The notes under the pieces were generated by a model that saw only the letters and a list, made by a program, of their open reading frames with translations, was not told the origin of the DNA and made no database searches. A stretch of 64,000 nucleotides of DNA. It comes from Deltaproteobacteria bacterium (GTDB lineage: Bacteria; Desulfobacterota; Desulfomonilia; UBA1062). The translations under genes and the position numbers were made by a program. Shown here one piece after another: positions 16,753 to 25,246 of the stretch (its first letter is position 1; each line of letters opens with the position of its first letter). The DNA is taken from NCBI GenBank assembly GCA_018434685.1, contig JAHDOV010000021.1:62001-126000 (forward strand), written 5' to 3'.

Positions 16753-18018
16753 TTACGCCCCTGCAAGCGCCCGGTCGAGGTCCGAGATGATGTCATCGGG
16801 GTCTTCTATGCCGATGCTCAGCCGGATCATGTCCGGAGCGATGCCCGATGCCTGCTGCTGCTGAGGGCTCAGCTGCCGGTGTGTCGTGGATGCGGGGTGT
16901 ATGATGAGCGTCTTGGCATCGCCTATGTTTGCGAGGTGGGAGATGAGCTCGACACGGTCAACCACGTTCTTCGCTGCCTCGTACCCTGTCTTCGGGCCGA
17001 AGGAGATGATGGCGCCAAAACCGCGTTTCAGGTACTTCCGGGCACGGTCGTGATCCGGGTGGCTCGTGAGGCCGGGGTAGTTGACCCACCCCACTGCCGG
17101 GTGATTCTCGAGGAACGAGGCGACCTTCATGGCGTTTGCGCAGTGCCGGGCCATCCGCAGGCTCAGCGTCTCGATGCCGAGCAGGATGGTGAAGGCATTG
17201 AACGGCGAGAGGCACGCACCCGTGTCCCGCAGCACGACCGTCCTGAGCCGGGAACTATAGGCGGCATCCCCGAAGCGTTGGGTGAAATTGAAGCCGTCCA
17301 TGGCCGGATCGGGCTTAGAAAGCCGTGGGAACCCATCCCATGGGAAGGCGCCGGAATCCGTTACGATCCCGCCGATGGACACCCCGTGGCCTCCCATGAA
17401 TTTGGTCAGCGAATGAACCACGATATCCGCACCGTGCTCGAACGGCCTGATGAGATACGGGGTAGTGGCGGTATTGTCCACGATCAGGGGGATGCCGTGC
17501 GCATGGGCAATCTCTGAGATTGCCTCGAGGTCGGCAACGGTGTTCATGGGGTTGCCGAGGGTTTCCGTGAAGATTGCCCTGGTCTTCGGGCTCAGGTGGC
17601 GTTGTATCTCGCCGATGTCGTTGATGTCGACAAGGTGAACAGTGATCCCCATGTCTTTGAGGATGCTCTCGAAGAGGTGGACCGTCCCGCCGTAGAGGGC
17701 CTTCGAGGAGATGATCTCGTCGCCGCATGAGGCAATGTTGAAGATGGAGTACAGAACCGCGGCGGTCCCGGATGCCGTGGCCACCGATCCCACCCCGCCT
17801 TCCAGCAGGGTGACCCGTTTCTCGAGGACCTCGGTGGTGGGATTACCGATCCTGGTATAGATATTCCCGCTCTCGTTGAGATCAAACAGGGATGCAGCGT
17901 GGTCGGTGCTGTCGAAGAGAAACGATGTGCTCTGGTAAATGGGCACTGCCCGTGCATGGCTGGAACTGTCCGGGGTGTGTCCCCCGTGAACCTGGAGCGT
18001 ATCGAATTTGTATCCCAT
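16753..18018 (-). CDS. metY: O-acetylhomoserine sulfhydrylase (aminocarboxypropyltransferase)
   Basis: This 421-residue PLP enzyme makes homocysteine directly from O-acetylhomoserine and sulfide. It has the MetY-type features: the N terminus LQVHGGHTPDSSSHARAVPIYQSTSF, YTRIGNPTTEVLEKR, the PLP lysine in VHSLTKFMGGHGVSIGG, and a long insert (FPRLSKPDP...YSSRLRTVVLRDTGACLSPFNAF) absent from cystathionine gamma-synthases. It is the promoter-proximal gene of metY-metW-metX, with no gap to metW. The 161-base leader upstream is not recognisably a SAM riboswitch. Confidence 0.93.
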   Translation of the reverse strand: MGYKFDTLQVHGGHTPDSSSHARAVPIYQSTSFLFDSTDHAASLFDLNESGNIYTRIGNPTTEVLEKRVTLLEGGVGSVATASGTAAVLYSIFNIASCGDEIISSKALYGGTVHLFESILKDMGITVHLVDINDIGEIQRHLSPKTRAIFTETLGNPMNTVADLEAISEIAHAHGIPLIVDNTATTPYLIRPFEHGADIVVHSLTKFMGGHGVSIGGIVTDSGAFPWDGFPRLSKPDPAMDGFNFTQRFGDAAYSSRLRTVVLRDTGACLSPFNAFTILLGIETLSLRMARHCANAMKVASFLENHPAVGWVNYPGLTSHPDHDRARKYLKRGFGAIISFGPKTGYEAAKNVVDRVELISHLANIGDAKTLIIHPASTTHRQLSPQQQQASGIAPDMIRLSIGIEDPDDIISDLDRALAGA

Positions 18019-18179
18019 GAATCACCTCGTCTATTGTCAATAAGCGCTGTGCCCCTGCCGAAAGACCCTGATGCCGTTCTGCCGGTGTTCCGGAGGCAAC
18101 CGGTCATAGATACTATATCCGGTGCCTTTTTGAAAGGGCTGACTGGCCGGCGGGTTTGCTGTCTCGATGGGGCGAGGGG
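18019..18179 (-). promoter_or_regulatory. Leader region of the metYWX operon
   Basis: This 161-base interval must contain the met promoter. A TATAGT sequence is present as a possible -10, but no good -35 matches it. A weak hairpin can form (CCGGT ... ACCGG). I could not fit the SAM-I, SAM-II or SAH riboswitch cores to it. A GAGGTG sequence serves as ribosome-binding site for metY. Confidence 0.35.
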
Positions 18180-19181
18180 CTAAATCGTCCGGTAGAGCGC
18201 AGGAGGCCCGGGGTCTGCAAGCTCTGCCCTGCCTTCGTTGACGAGGATCTCCAGGTGGACAAAGATCTCGGAAACCGCAAGGAACGTCTCGCTCTCGGGT
18301 ATGCCGGGGAATATGTCGTCGATGAGGTGGTACAGGGGCCGGGGATTGTCTCTGAGCAGCCTCCAGATGAGGTCTTTTCTCTTTGCATGATGCTGCCGGT
18401 AGCCGGCGATGATTGCGGACAGGTTGTCGATGGGGCCGCCATGGCCGGAATAGACATACCTGATATCGAGCTGCTCCACCTTCTTGAGCGAGTCTTCATA
18501 GGCCTTGAGGCTCTGGTAGCCGGGATCGCGCAGGCGGGAACGGTAGATCTCCGTGAACGGGTTCGGGGTGATATGCCTGATGATGTGGTCGCCGCTGAAG
18601 AGGACCCGGTTGCGGGCCTCGTACAGGCAGCAGGAGCCGGTCGTGTGGCCCGGGGTGTGAATGACCTGCAGGTGGTAGCCCTCACCGGAGAAGGTGTCGC
18701 CCTCGACCATTTCGGAGACGTCATCAAGCGGATCGCAGAAGTGCTTGAAGAAGGCAGACCTCCGTCTCATCCGCTCGACGCCTGCACCGGGCATATCGAC
18801 CATGGCGATGAAGTCCAGGGCCTCCTGGCTCCACATGCCCTCACTGATATACTCCCTCGAGGCACGCCAGGTATCTTCCGGGTGCAGGTAGCATTCCACC
18901 GGGTGTCCGGCAGCATCGCGGATGCGCTGTGCCAGACCGAAGTGGTCGATATGGCCGTGGGTGATGATGATCCGGTCGATATCGGCCAGGGCAAAACCGG
19001 CCTCGTGAAGCTGTTTTTCCACGAGATCGAATGATCCCGGGAATTTCGGCGCCGTATCGATCAGGGTTATGGGGCCATTGCCCAGGGCATAGACATTTGA
19101 AGTGCGGAGATCCCCGAAACCGGGAAGCTCGATCACGATGGGATGGATAAACTCAATCTCGGGAAACGGTTCTATCAGCAT
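18180..19181 (-). CDS. MBL-fold hydrolase, LACTB2-like
   Basis: This 333-residue protein has the complete metallo-beta-lactamase ligand set: THGHIDHFGL, HTPGHTTGS, SGDHIIRHITPNP and SGHGGPI. The later part (HHAKRKDLIWRLLRDNPRPLYHLIDDIFPG) is the winged-helix-like tail typical of LACTB2-type hydrolases, where it may bind substrate or nucleic acid. No signal peptide is present. The substrate is unknown; thioester or endoribonuclease activity occurs in relatives. It is followed on the same strand, 161 bases later, by metY, but no functional link is evident. A clear ribosome-binding site is missing. Confidence 0.82.
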   Translation of the reverse strand: MLIEPFPEIEFIHPIVIELPGFGDLRTSNVYALGNGPITLIDTAPKFPGSFDLVEKQLHEAGFALADIDRIIITHGHIDHFGLAQRIRDAAGHPVECYLHPEDTWRASREYISEGMWSQEALDFIAMVDMPGAGVERMRRRSAFFKHFCDPLDDVSEMVEGDTFSGEGYHLQVIHTPGHTTGSCCLYEARNRVLFSGDHIIRHITPNPFTEIYRSRLRDPGYQSLKAYEDSLKKVEQLDIRYVYSGHGGPIDNLSAIIAGYRQHHAKRKDLIWRLLRDNPRPLYHLIDDIFPGIPESETFLAVSEIFVHLEILVNEGRAELADPGPPALYRTI

Positions 19182-19432
19182 GTCTTATTTCCATAAAGCC
19201 GCAAGAATAAGCCGGCAACAACCCAATATTATGAGAATCCTCACACGCGTAATGCACGATTGGCCAAGTTTACCCCAAGAGATCGTCAGTTCATACTAAA
19301 ATCTTGCCTGTTTTCAAAGAAGTCATGATAGCCGACCGTTCACAACCGGGCAGCATATCGGGGCTGACCCAGGGCCTTGAGGGTGAACGGTGGTGTGGTG
19401 GGCGTCAAAGGATTCCAGGCACCCGATGCTTT

Positions 19433-19666
19433 TCAGATCACCTGCTGCACACCCGTTATCTCCGGGACTTCTTTCTTGAGGATCCGCTCGATAAAGGCCT
19501 TCAGGGTCTGGGTTGCCATGGGACAGCCATGGCACGCACCCGTGAGACGCACCTTGACGATGCCTTCATCGCTCACATCGACAAGTTCCACGTCTCCACC
19601 GTCTGTGCGCAGCGCGGTCCTGGTCTTTTCCAATGCCTGTTCCACTGTTTTACGCTCAATGGCCAT
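19433..19666 (-). CDS. NifU-like C-terminal-domain Fe-S scaffold protein
   Basis: This 77-residue stand-alone Nfu domain contains [11 protein letters not shown] and the cluster-binding Cys pair in [24 protein letters not shown]. Two subunits together bind one 4Fe-4S cluster and pass it to apo-proteins. The length equals the isolated domain seen in many anaerobes. A weak GGAGG sequence precedes the ATG. The neighbours (MBL hydrolase downstream, MATE exporter divergent) give no information on its clients. Confidence 0.9.
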   Translation of the reverse strand: MAIERKTVEQALEKTRTALRTDGGDVELVDVSDEGIVKVRLTGACHGCPMATQTLKAFIERILKKEVPEITGVQQVI

Positions 19667-19880
19667 TGTCGTCCTCCCTGGCGGTTATCCCGGGTTCTTG
19701 GCCTAATACCTTCTTTTTTTCAACTCACTCCTTATTTGATGTACCCACAGGGCAAAGGGTTCCGGGAGAGATATCCGGTCGTATTTTTGGTGCCCGGGAC
19801 AGAATACATCTCGGGTAATATTCTGAGCCGGGGAGAAGGTCCTTGCTTTTATCTCTGTGATTGAATAGACGAATTGTTTT

Positions 19881-21332
19881 ATGATCGATCAGGTGCGAGA
19901 ACAGGTCCGTCGCCGCTGGAATGGAGAAGGCGGGTGCAGCGAGGTGCTCAGGGTTGCCATCCCCCTGGTACTGAGTACGAGCGCGTGGTCTGTCCAGCAC
20001 TTTGTGGACAGGATGTTCCTCACCTGGTATTCGCCCGAGGCGATCGCCGCCGCCATGCCTGCCGGAATCCTGAATTTTACCCTGATGAGTTTTTTCATAG
20101 GCGCGGCAAGCTATGTGAATACCTTTGTTGCCCAGTATTACGGGGCAGGGAGATACAGCAGGATCGGGCCTGCCTTATGGCAGGGGATCTACATCTCGCT
20201 GTTTGGGGGGATAGTTATCGCGCTGATCATCCCTCTTGCAGGTCCGGTGTTCAGCCTGGTTGGTCACGATCCCCTGGTGCAGGAAAACGAGGTGGTATAT
20301 TTCCAGTATCTCTGTATCGGAGGTGCCCCGGTCATTGCTGCCTCCGCCCTGTCCGGCTTCTTTTCCGGCAGGGGCAGAACCTGGCCGGTGATGTGGGTGA
20401 ACACCCTGGCGACCGCGGTAAATCTCTTCCTCGATTACCTGCTCATTTTCGGCAGGTGGGGGCTGCCCGAGATGGGCATCAAGGGGGCTGCCATTGCAAC
20501 GGTGTTTGCCGGGTTCTTCTCGTTTGTCGTCTATATCGTCCTGCTCGCACGGTCTGACTATAATGAGATTTACCACACCCTGAAGGGGTGGCGGCCCGAG
20601 AGGGAACTCTTCTTCCGGCTCGTCAGGTTCGGGGTGCCGGCAGGGGTGCAGTTCTTCCTCGACATGGCAGGCTTCACCGCGTTCGTCCTGATCCTGGGCA
20701 GACTCGGTACAATAAGCCTTGCGGCCACGAATATAGCATTCAACATCAATACCCTTGCCTTCATGCCCATGATCGGGTTCGGCATCGCCATATCCGTACT
20801 CGTGGGCCAGTACCTGGGCAAAGACCGGCCGGACATGGCTGAAAGGAGCGTATACTCGGGATTTGCAATGACCTTTGTTTACATGACAGGCATTGCGGTC
20901 CTCTACGTGGTTGTGCCTCAGCTCTTTATTGCCCCGTTTGCCGCCCAGGCAGACCCCAATGATTTTGAGGAGATCAACCGGCTCACCATAATCCTGCTGC
21001 GCTTTGTCGCCCTGTATTCCATCTTTGACACCATGAACATCATATTTGCCTCGGCCATAAAGGGCGCGGGAGATACGCGGTTCGTCGTGTACATCATCGT
21101 TGTCATATCGGCATTCGTGCTCGTGATACCCACCTATGTCGCCATCATGATCCTCGATTACGGCCTCATGGCCGGCTGGACCATTGCCTCAGCCTATGTC
21201 ATAACACTGGGTTTCGTTTTTTACGCCCGCTTTCTCGGCGGGAAATGGAAGTCGATGCGCGTCATCGAGGAGCCGGTTCCTACACTCTGTGTCGAACTGC
21301 CGGAGTGTCCCGTTGTCGAGATCAAGTCATGA
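19881..21332 (+). CDS. MATE-family multidrug/toxic-compound exporter
   Basis: This 483-residue inner-membrane protein has about twelve hydrophobic segments in two homologous halves. Typical MATE stretches are visible: WSVQHFVDRMFLTWYSPEAIAAAMPAG, a GRGRTWPVMWVNTLATAVNLFLDYLLIFG segment, and its repeat IKGAGDTRFVVYIIVVISAFVLVIPTYV. Such proteins expel cationic compounds in exchange for Na+ or H+. The short C-terminal tail contains two cysteines. It is transcribed alone and ends 21 bases before a convergent gene. The substrate cannot be predicted. Confidence 0.9.
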   Translation: MIDQVREQVRRRWNGEGGCSEVLRVAIPLVLSTSAWSVQHFVDRMFLTWYSPEAIAAAMPAGILNFTLMSFFIGAASYVNTFVAQYYGAGRYSRIGPALWQGIYISLFGGIVIALIIPLAGPVFSLVGHDPLVQENEVVYFQYLCIGGAPVIAASALSGFFSGRGRTWPVMWVNTLATAVNLFLDYLLIFGRWGLPEMGIKGAAIATVFAGFFSFVVYIVLLARSDYNEIYHTLKGWRPERELFFRLVRFGVPAGVQFFLDMAGFTAFVLILGRLGTISLAATNIAFNINTLAFMPMIGFGIAISVLVGQYLGKDRPDMAERSVYSGFAMTFVYMTGIAVLYVVVPQLFIAPFAAQADPNDFEEINRLTIILLRFVALYSIFDTMNIIFASAIKGAGDTRFVVYIIVVISAFVLVIPTYVAIMILDYGLMAGWTIASAYVITLGFVFYARFLGGKWKSMRVIEEPVPTLCVELPECPVVEIKS

Positions 21333-21353
21333 GTTTCGTTTACACGGAATAAA

Positions 21354-21860
21354 TTACTCTTCCTTCTTCTCCTCTTCATAGTCGAGGAGCTTTGCTTCTT
21401 CCGTATCTCTGGGCAGGCTCTTCTGGGTGATAAAGACCTTGCGGACAAGGGCTGATATCCCGGTTTCTGCCTGCTGTATCTCGTCTTCCGCGTCTCTGAG
21501 CACCATCTCCCAGGTCGGGGCGAACCCCGGGGCCTTGGCGAGCATGGAGTGGATCGCCTTGTCAAAGACGTGGAGCTGGCGGATCTCGGCCCTGCCGGGT
21601 TTCTGCTGGAGGGATTTGAGCGAGATCCTGAGGTTCTCATTCTGTTTCCTGAGCTGTTCCAACTCGTTTTCCCTGGACATGTGCCCCTTGGTGTCTATCT
21701 GCATCTTTGTATACAGGCTCTCTTTGAGCTTGGTGATTTCTCTGTTGAGGCCTCTGCTCCTGAACAGGCCTTTTATCCAGATTCCTGCGGCAATCAGCAG
21801 TCCAACTGCGAGGCCAAAGAGAAACGGGTGCTGTTTGAAAAAATCAATGACTTCTATCAT
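21354..21860 (-). CDS. Membrane-anchored coiled-coil protein of unknown function
   Basis: The ATG at 21860, preceded by AAGGAAGG, gives 168 residues. An upstream in-frame ATG at 21887 lacks such a site. Residues 10-30 form one transmembrane helix (FLFGLAVGLLIAAGIWIKGLF), and a charged coiled coil follows (LNREITKLKESLYTKMQID...ENELEQLRKQNENLRISLKSLQQ). The tail is acidic. The protein is likely fixed in the inner membrane with its coiled coil in the cytoplasm. I do not recognise a family. It converges on the MATE gene. Confidence 0.7.
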   Translation of the reverse strand: MIEVIDFFKQHPFLFGLAVGLLIAAGIWIKGLFRSRGLNREITKLKESLYTKMQIDTKGHMSRENELEQLRKQNENLRISLKSLQQKPGRAEIRQLHVFDKAIHSMLAKAPGFAPTWEMVLRDAEDEIQQAETGISALVRKVFITQKSLPRDTEEAKLLDYEEEKKEE

Positions 21861-22262
21861 GTCAACCTTCCTTGTAAGGATATACAATGGTTATATCGCC
21901 ACATCTCGCTGCAAGTTTCAACAAATAAATCGGCGGGCCGGTGTGAAAAGATTTACCCTTAAAGTGAAAACTGATTACTCTATCCGGGGTCTTTGAGGGA
22001 AGCTGTAGTGTTCTGATTTTGTATGGAAATTATAACGATCTGTAAACAGGATGCAATTTTATGCTGCGGCGCAAAGCGTTTCCAGGCGCGGTTTTTGCAT
22101 TGAAAAATGCGCTTTGATGCTGTATGTGCCGGGAATAGACGTGTTTTGGTATTTATTTCTGCGGGGTGTTGCAGCCCCAGATGTAGATAAATTTTCCGGG
22201 AACTGTCCAGATTTACTTTGCCCCATGCATCAATAACACTGATGTTTTAGGAGGATGTCGCA
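21861..22262. other. Intergenic region between divergent genes
   Basis: This region of about 400 bases is AT-richer than its surroundings and must hold the promoters of the coiled-coil gene and the PEP-CTERM gene. I searched for a sigma-54 -24/-12 pair, which governs some PEP-CTERM genes, and found none. AGGAGG just before 22263 is the ribosome-binding site. Confidence 0.5.
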
Positions 22263-22889
22263 GTGAAATGCACTCTGATATCACTGCTCGTGGCGAGCTG
22301 TGTGTTGTGGCTAGGTACGCTCTCCCACGCTGCTCTCTTCAATAGGGGGGATGACGGAGAATTTTTCTATGACGACCAGACATGCCTGTACTGGTACGAT
22401 CCATCCAGTTTTGCCGGCAGGACAATCGATGAGATCAATACCTTTGTGAGCACCCATTCGACCTGGAGATGGGCAGATCGGGAACGTCTTATGAGTCTTT
22501 CTTTCGGGGCGTTCGGCACCGAGCCCGATGCGACCACGTTCCGTGAAGTTCTCGGCGTGGAAACCTATACGGACGAGTCTTTGTATTACTGGGTCGGCTT
22601 CATTGACCCGCAGGATGCCCCGGTGGCGGTCCGTCTCGGTTGGGACTCCCGGGCAGTCGGCATCAGTATGGCAATGGAGCTGTATTCCTCCCTTGAGGAT
22701 GATGAAAATGATCCTGCGGACACCCCGGTTCCGGTTATATCCGGAACCATACTCCACGGGGCATGGTTGTATTCTGAAAGCGATCCCCTGGGTCAGACAG
22801 CGCCGGTCCCCGAGCCGAGTACCGTCTTCCTGATCGGTACCGGCCTGGTATGCCTTGCCGGGGCAATGAAAAAATTCGGAAGAAAATAA
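22263..22889 (+). CDS. PEP-CTERM sorting-domain protein
   Basis: This 208-residue exported protein starts at GTG 22263 after AGGAGG. The signal peptide is about 23 residues, ending ...LSHA. The C terminus carries a textbook PEP-CTERM: VPEPSTVFLIGTG, a hydrophobic helix, then a basic tail (KKFGRK). Exosortase cleaves such tails and the protein goes to the outer surface or the exopolysaccharide matrix. The body is acidic with many aromatic residues and resembles Lcl-like or DUF1566-type surface proteins only loosely. No exosortase gene is in the window. Confidence 0.85.
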   Translation: MKCTLISLLVASCVLWLGTLSHAALFNRGDDGEFFYDDQTCLYWYDPSSFAGRTIDEINTFVSTHSTWRWADRERLMSLSFGAFGTEPDATTFREVLGVETYTDESLYYWVGFIDPQDAPVAVRLGWDSRAVGISMAMELYSSLEDDENDPADTPVPVISGTILHGAWLYSESDPLGQTAPVPEPSTVFLIGTGLVCLAGAMKKFGRK

Positions 22890-22915
22890 CTGGGCATAGG
22901 CGTTGAGGAGGTAGG

Positions 22916-22940
22916 GCAGGGCCGGGTGTCCCGGCCCTGC
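22916..22940 (+). terminator. Strong GC hairpin after the PEP-CTERM gene
   Basis: A perfect 11-bp stem GCAGGGCCGGG (22916-22926) / CCCGGCCCTGC (22930-22940) with a 3-base loop lies 26 bases after the stop. There is no T tract, so termination efficiency is uncertain. Confidence 0.6.
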
Positions 22941-23092
22941 TGCTAGTCTCCGGCAATGCAATCAGATGTTTGTAAGAGAAGCATTTCCCTGATATACCCT
23001 TTCGTGTTGCACCACGCTCTGATATGACTCTCTATACCCTCCGGATAGGGAGCAACAGACATGGTTGTCGTCTCAGGAAAGGATTACACACG

Positions 23093-23866
23093 ATGAAGGA
23101 ATTTGACAGATTGGTTGAGATCCTCGAACGGCTGCGCGGACCGGGTGGCTGCCCCTGGGATGCCGAGCAGGATCACAGGAGCATATCCCGGTGCATGATC
23201 GAGGAGGCATACGAGCTTGTCGATGCGATAGAGCATGACGATGCCGAGCACCTGCGCGAAGAATTGGGGGACGTGCTCCTGCAGGTTGTCTTTCACAGCA
23301 CCATTGCAAAAGGCGAGGGTGCATTCACCATACGGGAAGTGATCGGCGATCTTTGCGACAAGCTCGTCCATCGCCACCCCCATGTGTTCGGGGATGTGAA
23401 CGTGGAGAACTCAGGCGAGGTTTTACGGAACTGGGATCGTCTCAAGAAAAAAGAGGAGAACAAGAAGCAGCGCGAGTCGATCCTGGACGGCATACCAGGC
23501 ACGCTCCCGGCCCTGCTCTATGCGAGAAAAATCCAGTCGGTGGTATCCCGTGTCGGGTTTGACTGGCAGGATCCTGCCGGGGTGATCGACAAGATCAGGG
23601 AAGAGGCGGATGAGTTCCTCCAGGCAATGAAAAACGCAGACCCGGACCAGATTGAGGAGGAGATCGGCGATCTTCTCTTCAGCATCGTGAACCTTGCCAG
23701 GTTCAGCAAGGTCGATCCCGAGCTGGCTCTCCGGAGGACGAACCGGAAGTTCATGGGGCGTTTTTCCGCGATTGAGAAAGAGGCAAAGGAACGCGGGGTG
23801 CGCCTTGAGGACATGACCCTGGAAGAGATGGACCGTATCTGGGAGAAGGCCAAGGGGCATACCTGA
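23093..23866 (+). CDS. mazG: Nucleoside triphosphate pyrophosphohydrolase MazG
   Basis: This 257-residue protein has two MazG domains. The first contains LRGPGGCPWDAEQDHRSI, EEAYELVDAI and EELGDVLLQVVFH; the second contains KIREEADEF and EEIGDLLFSIVNLAR. The EExxE...ExxD arrangement binds Mg2+. MazG hydrolyses NTPs to NMP and pyrophosphate, removing aberrant nucleotides and lowering ppGpp. The start at 23093 matches the usual N terminus and has AGGAAAGGA upstream; the frame is also open to 23024 without support. It stands between two PEP-CTERM genes but is a housekeeping enzyme. Confidence 0.93.
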   Translation: MKEFDRLVEILERLRGPGGCPWDAEQDHRSISRCMIEEAYELVDAIEHDDAEHLREELGDVLLQVVFHSTIAKGEGAFTIREVIGDLCDKLVHRHPHVFGDVNVENSGEVLRNWDRLKKKEENKKQRESILDGIPGTLPALLYARKIQSVVSRVGFDWQDPAGVIDKIREEADEFLQAMKNADPDQIEEEIGDLLFSIVNLARFSKVDPELALRRTNRKFMGRFSAIEKEAKERGVRLEDMTLEEMDRIWEKAKGHT

Positions 23867-24235
23867 GGCTGAACCTGGCCGTGCTTCCCCAGCATGAAGT
23901 CTCTGCGACAGACACAGCACCGCAAATGACAGCAATCTCGAATCCTGCGCTTGAGACAGGATATGCGCCGGGGGGGGCTGACATCAGGCAGCTGATTGAT
24001 GTGCCGAGGCACCAACTGGGGGGGGGGGGGGGGGGTAAATGATTTCCACTACGTGAGGAAAACAACACGATCAAAGGGTAAATGATTGCCCATATATAGG
24101 GGTTGGATCTCTGCGAAAGATACATAATAAGCTGATAACAAAGACACAATATAATAAGCTATAATACAAAGGGTCATGGCATTGATGTTGCTAATTCACT
24201 GCTGACATGAAATCTTGCTAAGGGGTAGGGCACCT
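23867..24235. other. Intergenic region with homopolymer G tracts and short repeats
   Basis: No gene is seen. The region has a G8 run (23970-23977), a G18 run (24018-24035), a direct repeat GGGTAAATGATT (24033-24044 and 24076-24087) and a second direct repeat ATAATAAGCT (24124-24133 and 24151-24160). The latter half is AT-rich and probably includes the promoter of the PEP-CTERM gene at 24236. Confidence 0.65.
24018..24035 (+). repeat. Poly-G tract of 18 bases
   Basis: Eighteen consecutive G residues lie 200 bases upstream of a surface-protein gene. Such tracts are prone to slippage and can phase-vary expression. A sequencing or assembly artefact is also possible because no other tract of this length occurs in the window. 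Confidence 0.85.
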
Positions 24236-24946
24236 ATGAGAAGGGCATTCATATTTTTCTGTTTTTCAGTGGTAGTATTCTGTTTCGCTTCCCAGGCACA
24301 TGCAATCGAGATCAACGACCCATGGAGTTCGAGTTCGAGCGAAAAAAATCTCTGCGATATCTGGAATATCATATTGAACGATGGTTTTGCAGGCACCTCG
24401 CAGGATCTCTTCGAGGCCTACGGCGTGGGGACCGGCAGCGAGAGCGATGACTGGCAGTGGTTCGAGACCAACGGCGGCATCACCATGGAGATCCGCTATG
24501 CAGGGTATGGTCAGTCGTTCGGGTATCAGGCCGCTGACGGGACACAGACCATGCTGTTCGAAAATATTACTGCCGGCTGGCATGACGACACCGAAACCTT
24601 CCAGACCCCCGAGGGGACGACCTTTGCCTGGTTCGAGCGCTGGAACAGCCCGGCAGGCACGGGCTACTGGTATTCCGACACCACCTTGAACAGGGATGGC
24701 AATGACCACTTCGTGGCCTTCGAGGTTCCTGTGGCCCTGTTCCCCGAGGATTATCCCACCGACGAGAAACACCGGCTGTTCATGCTTGCATTTGAAGACC
24801 TGAGCATGGGCGACAGAGATTATAACGATCTCGTTGTCCTGGTGAATGCCGTTGCCCCTGCACCGGTGCCGGAGCCGGCGACAATGATCCTGCTCGGTAT
24901 CGGACTGGTGGGTCTCGCCGGCCTCAGGCGCAGGTATATCAAATAG
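24236..24946 (+). CDS. PEP-CTERM protein with DUF4114-like domain
   Basis: This 236-residue exported protein starts at ATG 24236 after AAGGGGTAGGG. Its signal peptide is about 23 residues, ending ...SQAHA. The segment LAFEDLSMGDRDYNDLVVLV matches the acidic DxDYNDLV motif of DUF4114, a likely Ca2+-binding beta-sandwich of surface proteins. The C terminus is a clear PEP-CTERM: VPEPATMILLGIGLVGLAGL followed by RRRYIK. It is therefore a second exosortase substrate in this region. The G18 tract upstream could influence its expression. Confidence 0.87.
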   Translation: MRRAFIFFCFSVVVFCFASQAHAIEINDPWSSSSSEKNLCDIWNIILNDGFAGTSQDLFEAYGVGTGSESDDWQWFETNGGITMEIRYAGYGQSFGYQAADGTQTMLFENITAGWHDDTETFQTPEGTTFAWFERWNSPAGTGYWYSDTTLNRDGNDHFVAFEVPVALFPEDYPTDEKHRLFMLAFEDLSMGDRDYNDLVVLVNAVAPAPVPEPATMILLGIGLVGLAGLRRRYIK

Positions 24947-25246
24947 ATCATACAGGCAGACAGCTTGTTAGCGCTGCCGCCGGCAAAGCACTTTCATCCG
25001 TAACGACACGCGAAAGGGGAAAGTGCTCGTATTCCTTCTCCAGGCACCTGACTCTCTTTCCCCATATCCCATCAGCCTTAGGGCTCGATGACCCGGTCCA
25101 AAACCGTAGTTTCCCGTGGTGATATCTCGGCATTTGTGCGCACCTGGCTGCTATGGTATAGTGATTATTGGGAAGATGAGCACCACTGGTGTGGTGCCGT
25201 TTGGGGATTGTGAAGTGAAACCAGACAAAGGACAGCAGGTGCACAT
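24947..25246. other. Intergenic region with a long-loop inverted repeat
   Basis: No gene is supported. An inverted repeat AGCACTTTC (24987-24995) / GAAAGTGCT (25019-25027) encloses 23 bases and may act as a factor-independent stop or an operator. The 3' part includes the leader of the DUF2868 gene. Confidence 0.5.

Noticed and set aside
16240-17517. 425-codon open frame on the plus strand
   Set aside because: It is the shadow of metW and metY, both certain genes on the minus strand.
18019-18179. SAM riboswitch before metY
   Set aside because: The conserved cores of SAM-I, SAM-II and SAH classes could not be found.
21861-22262. Sigma-54 promoter for the PEP-CTERM gene
   Set aside because: No GG-N10-GC pair with the expected flanks was found.
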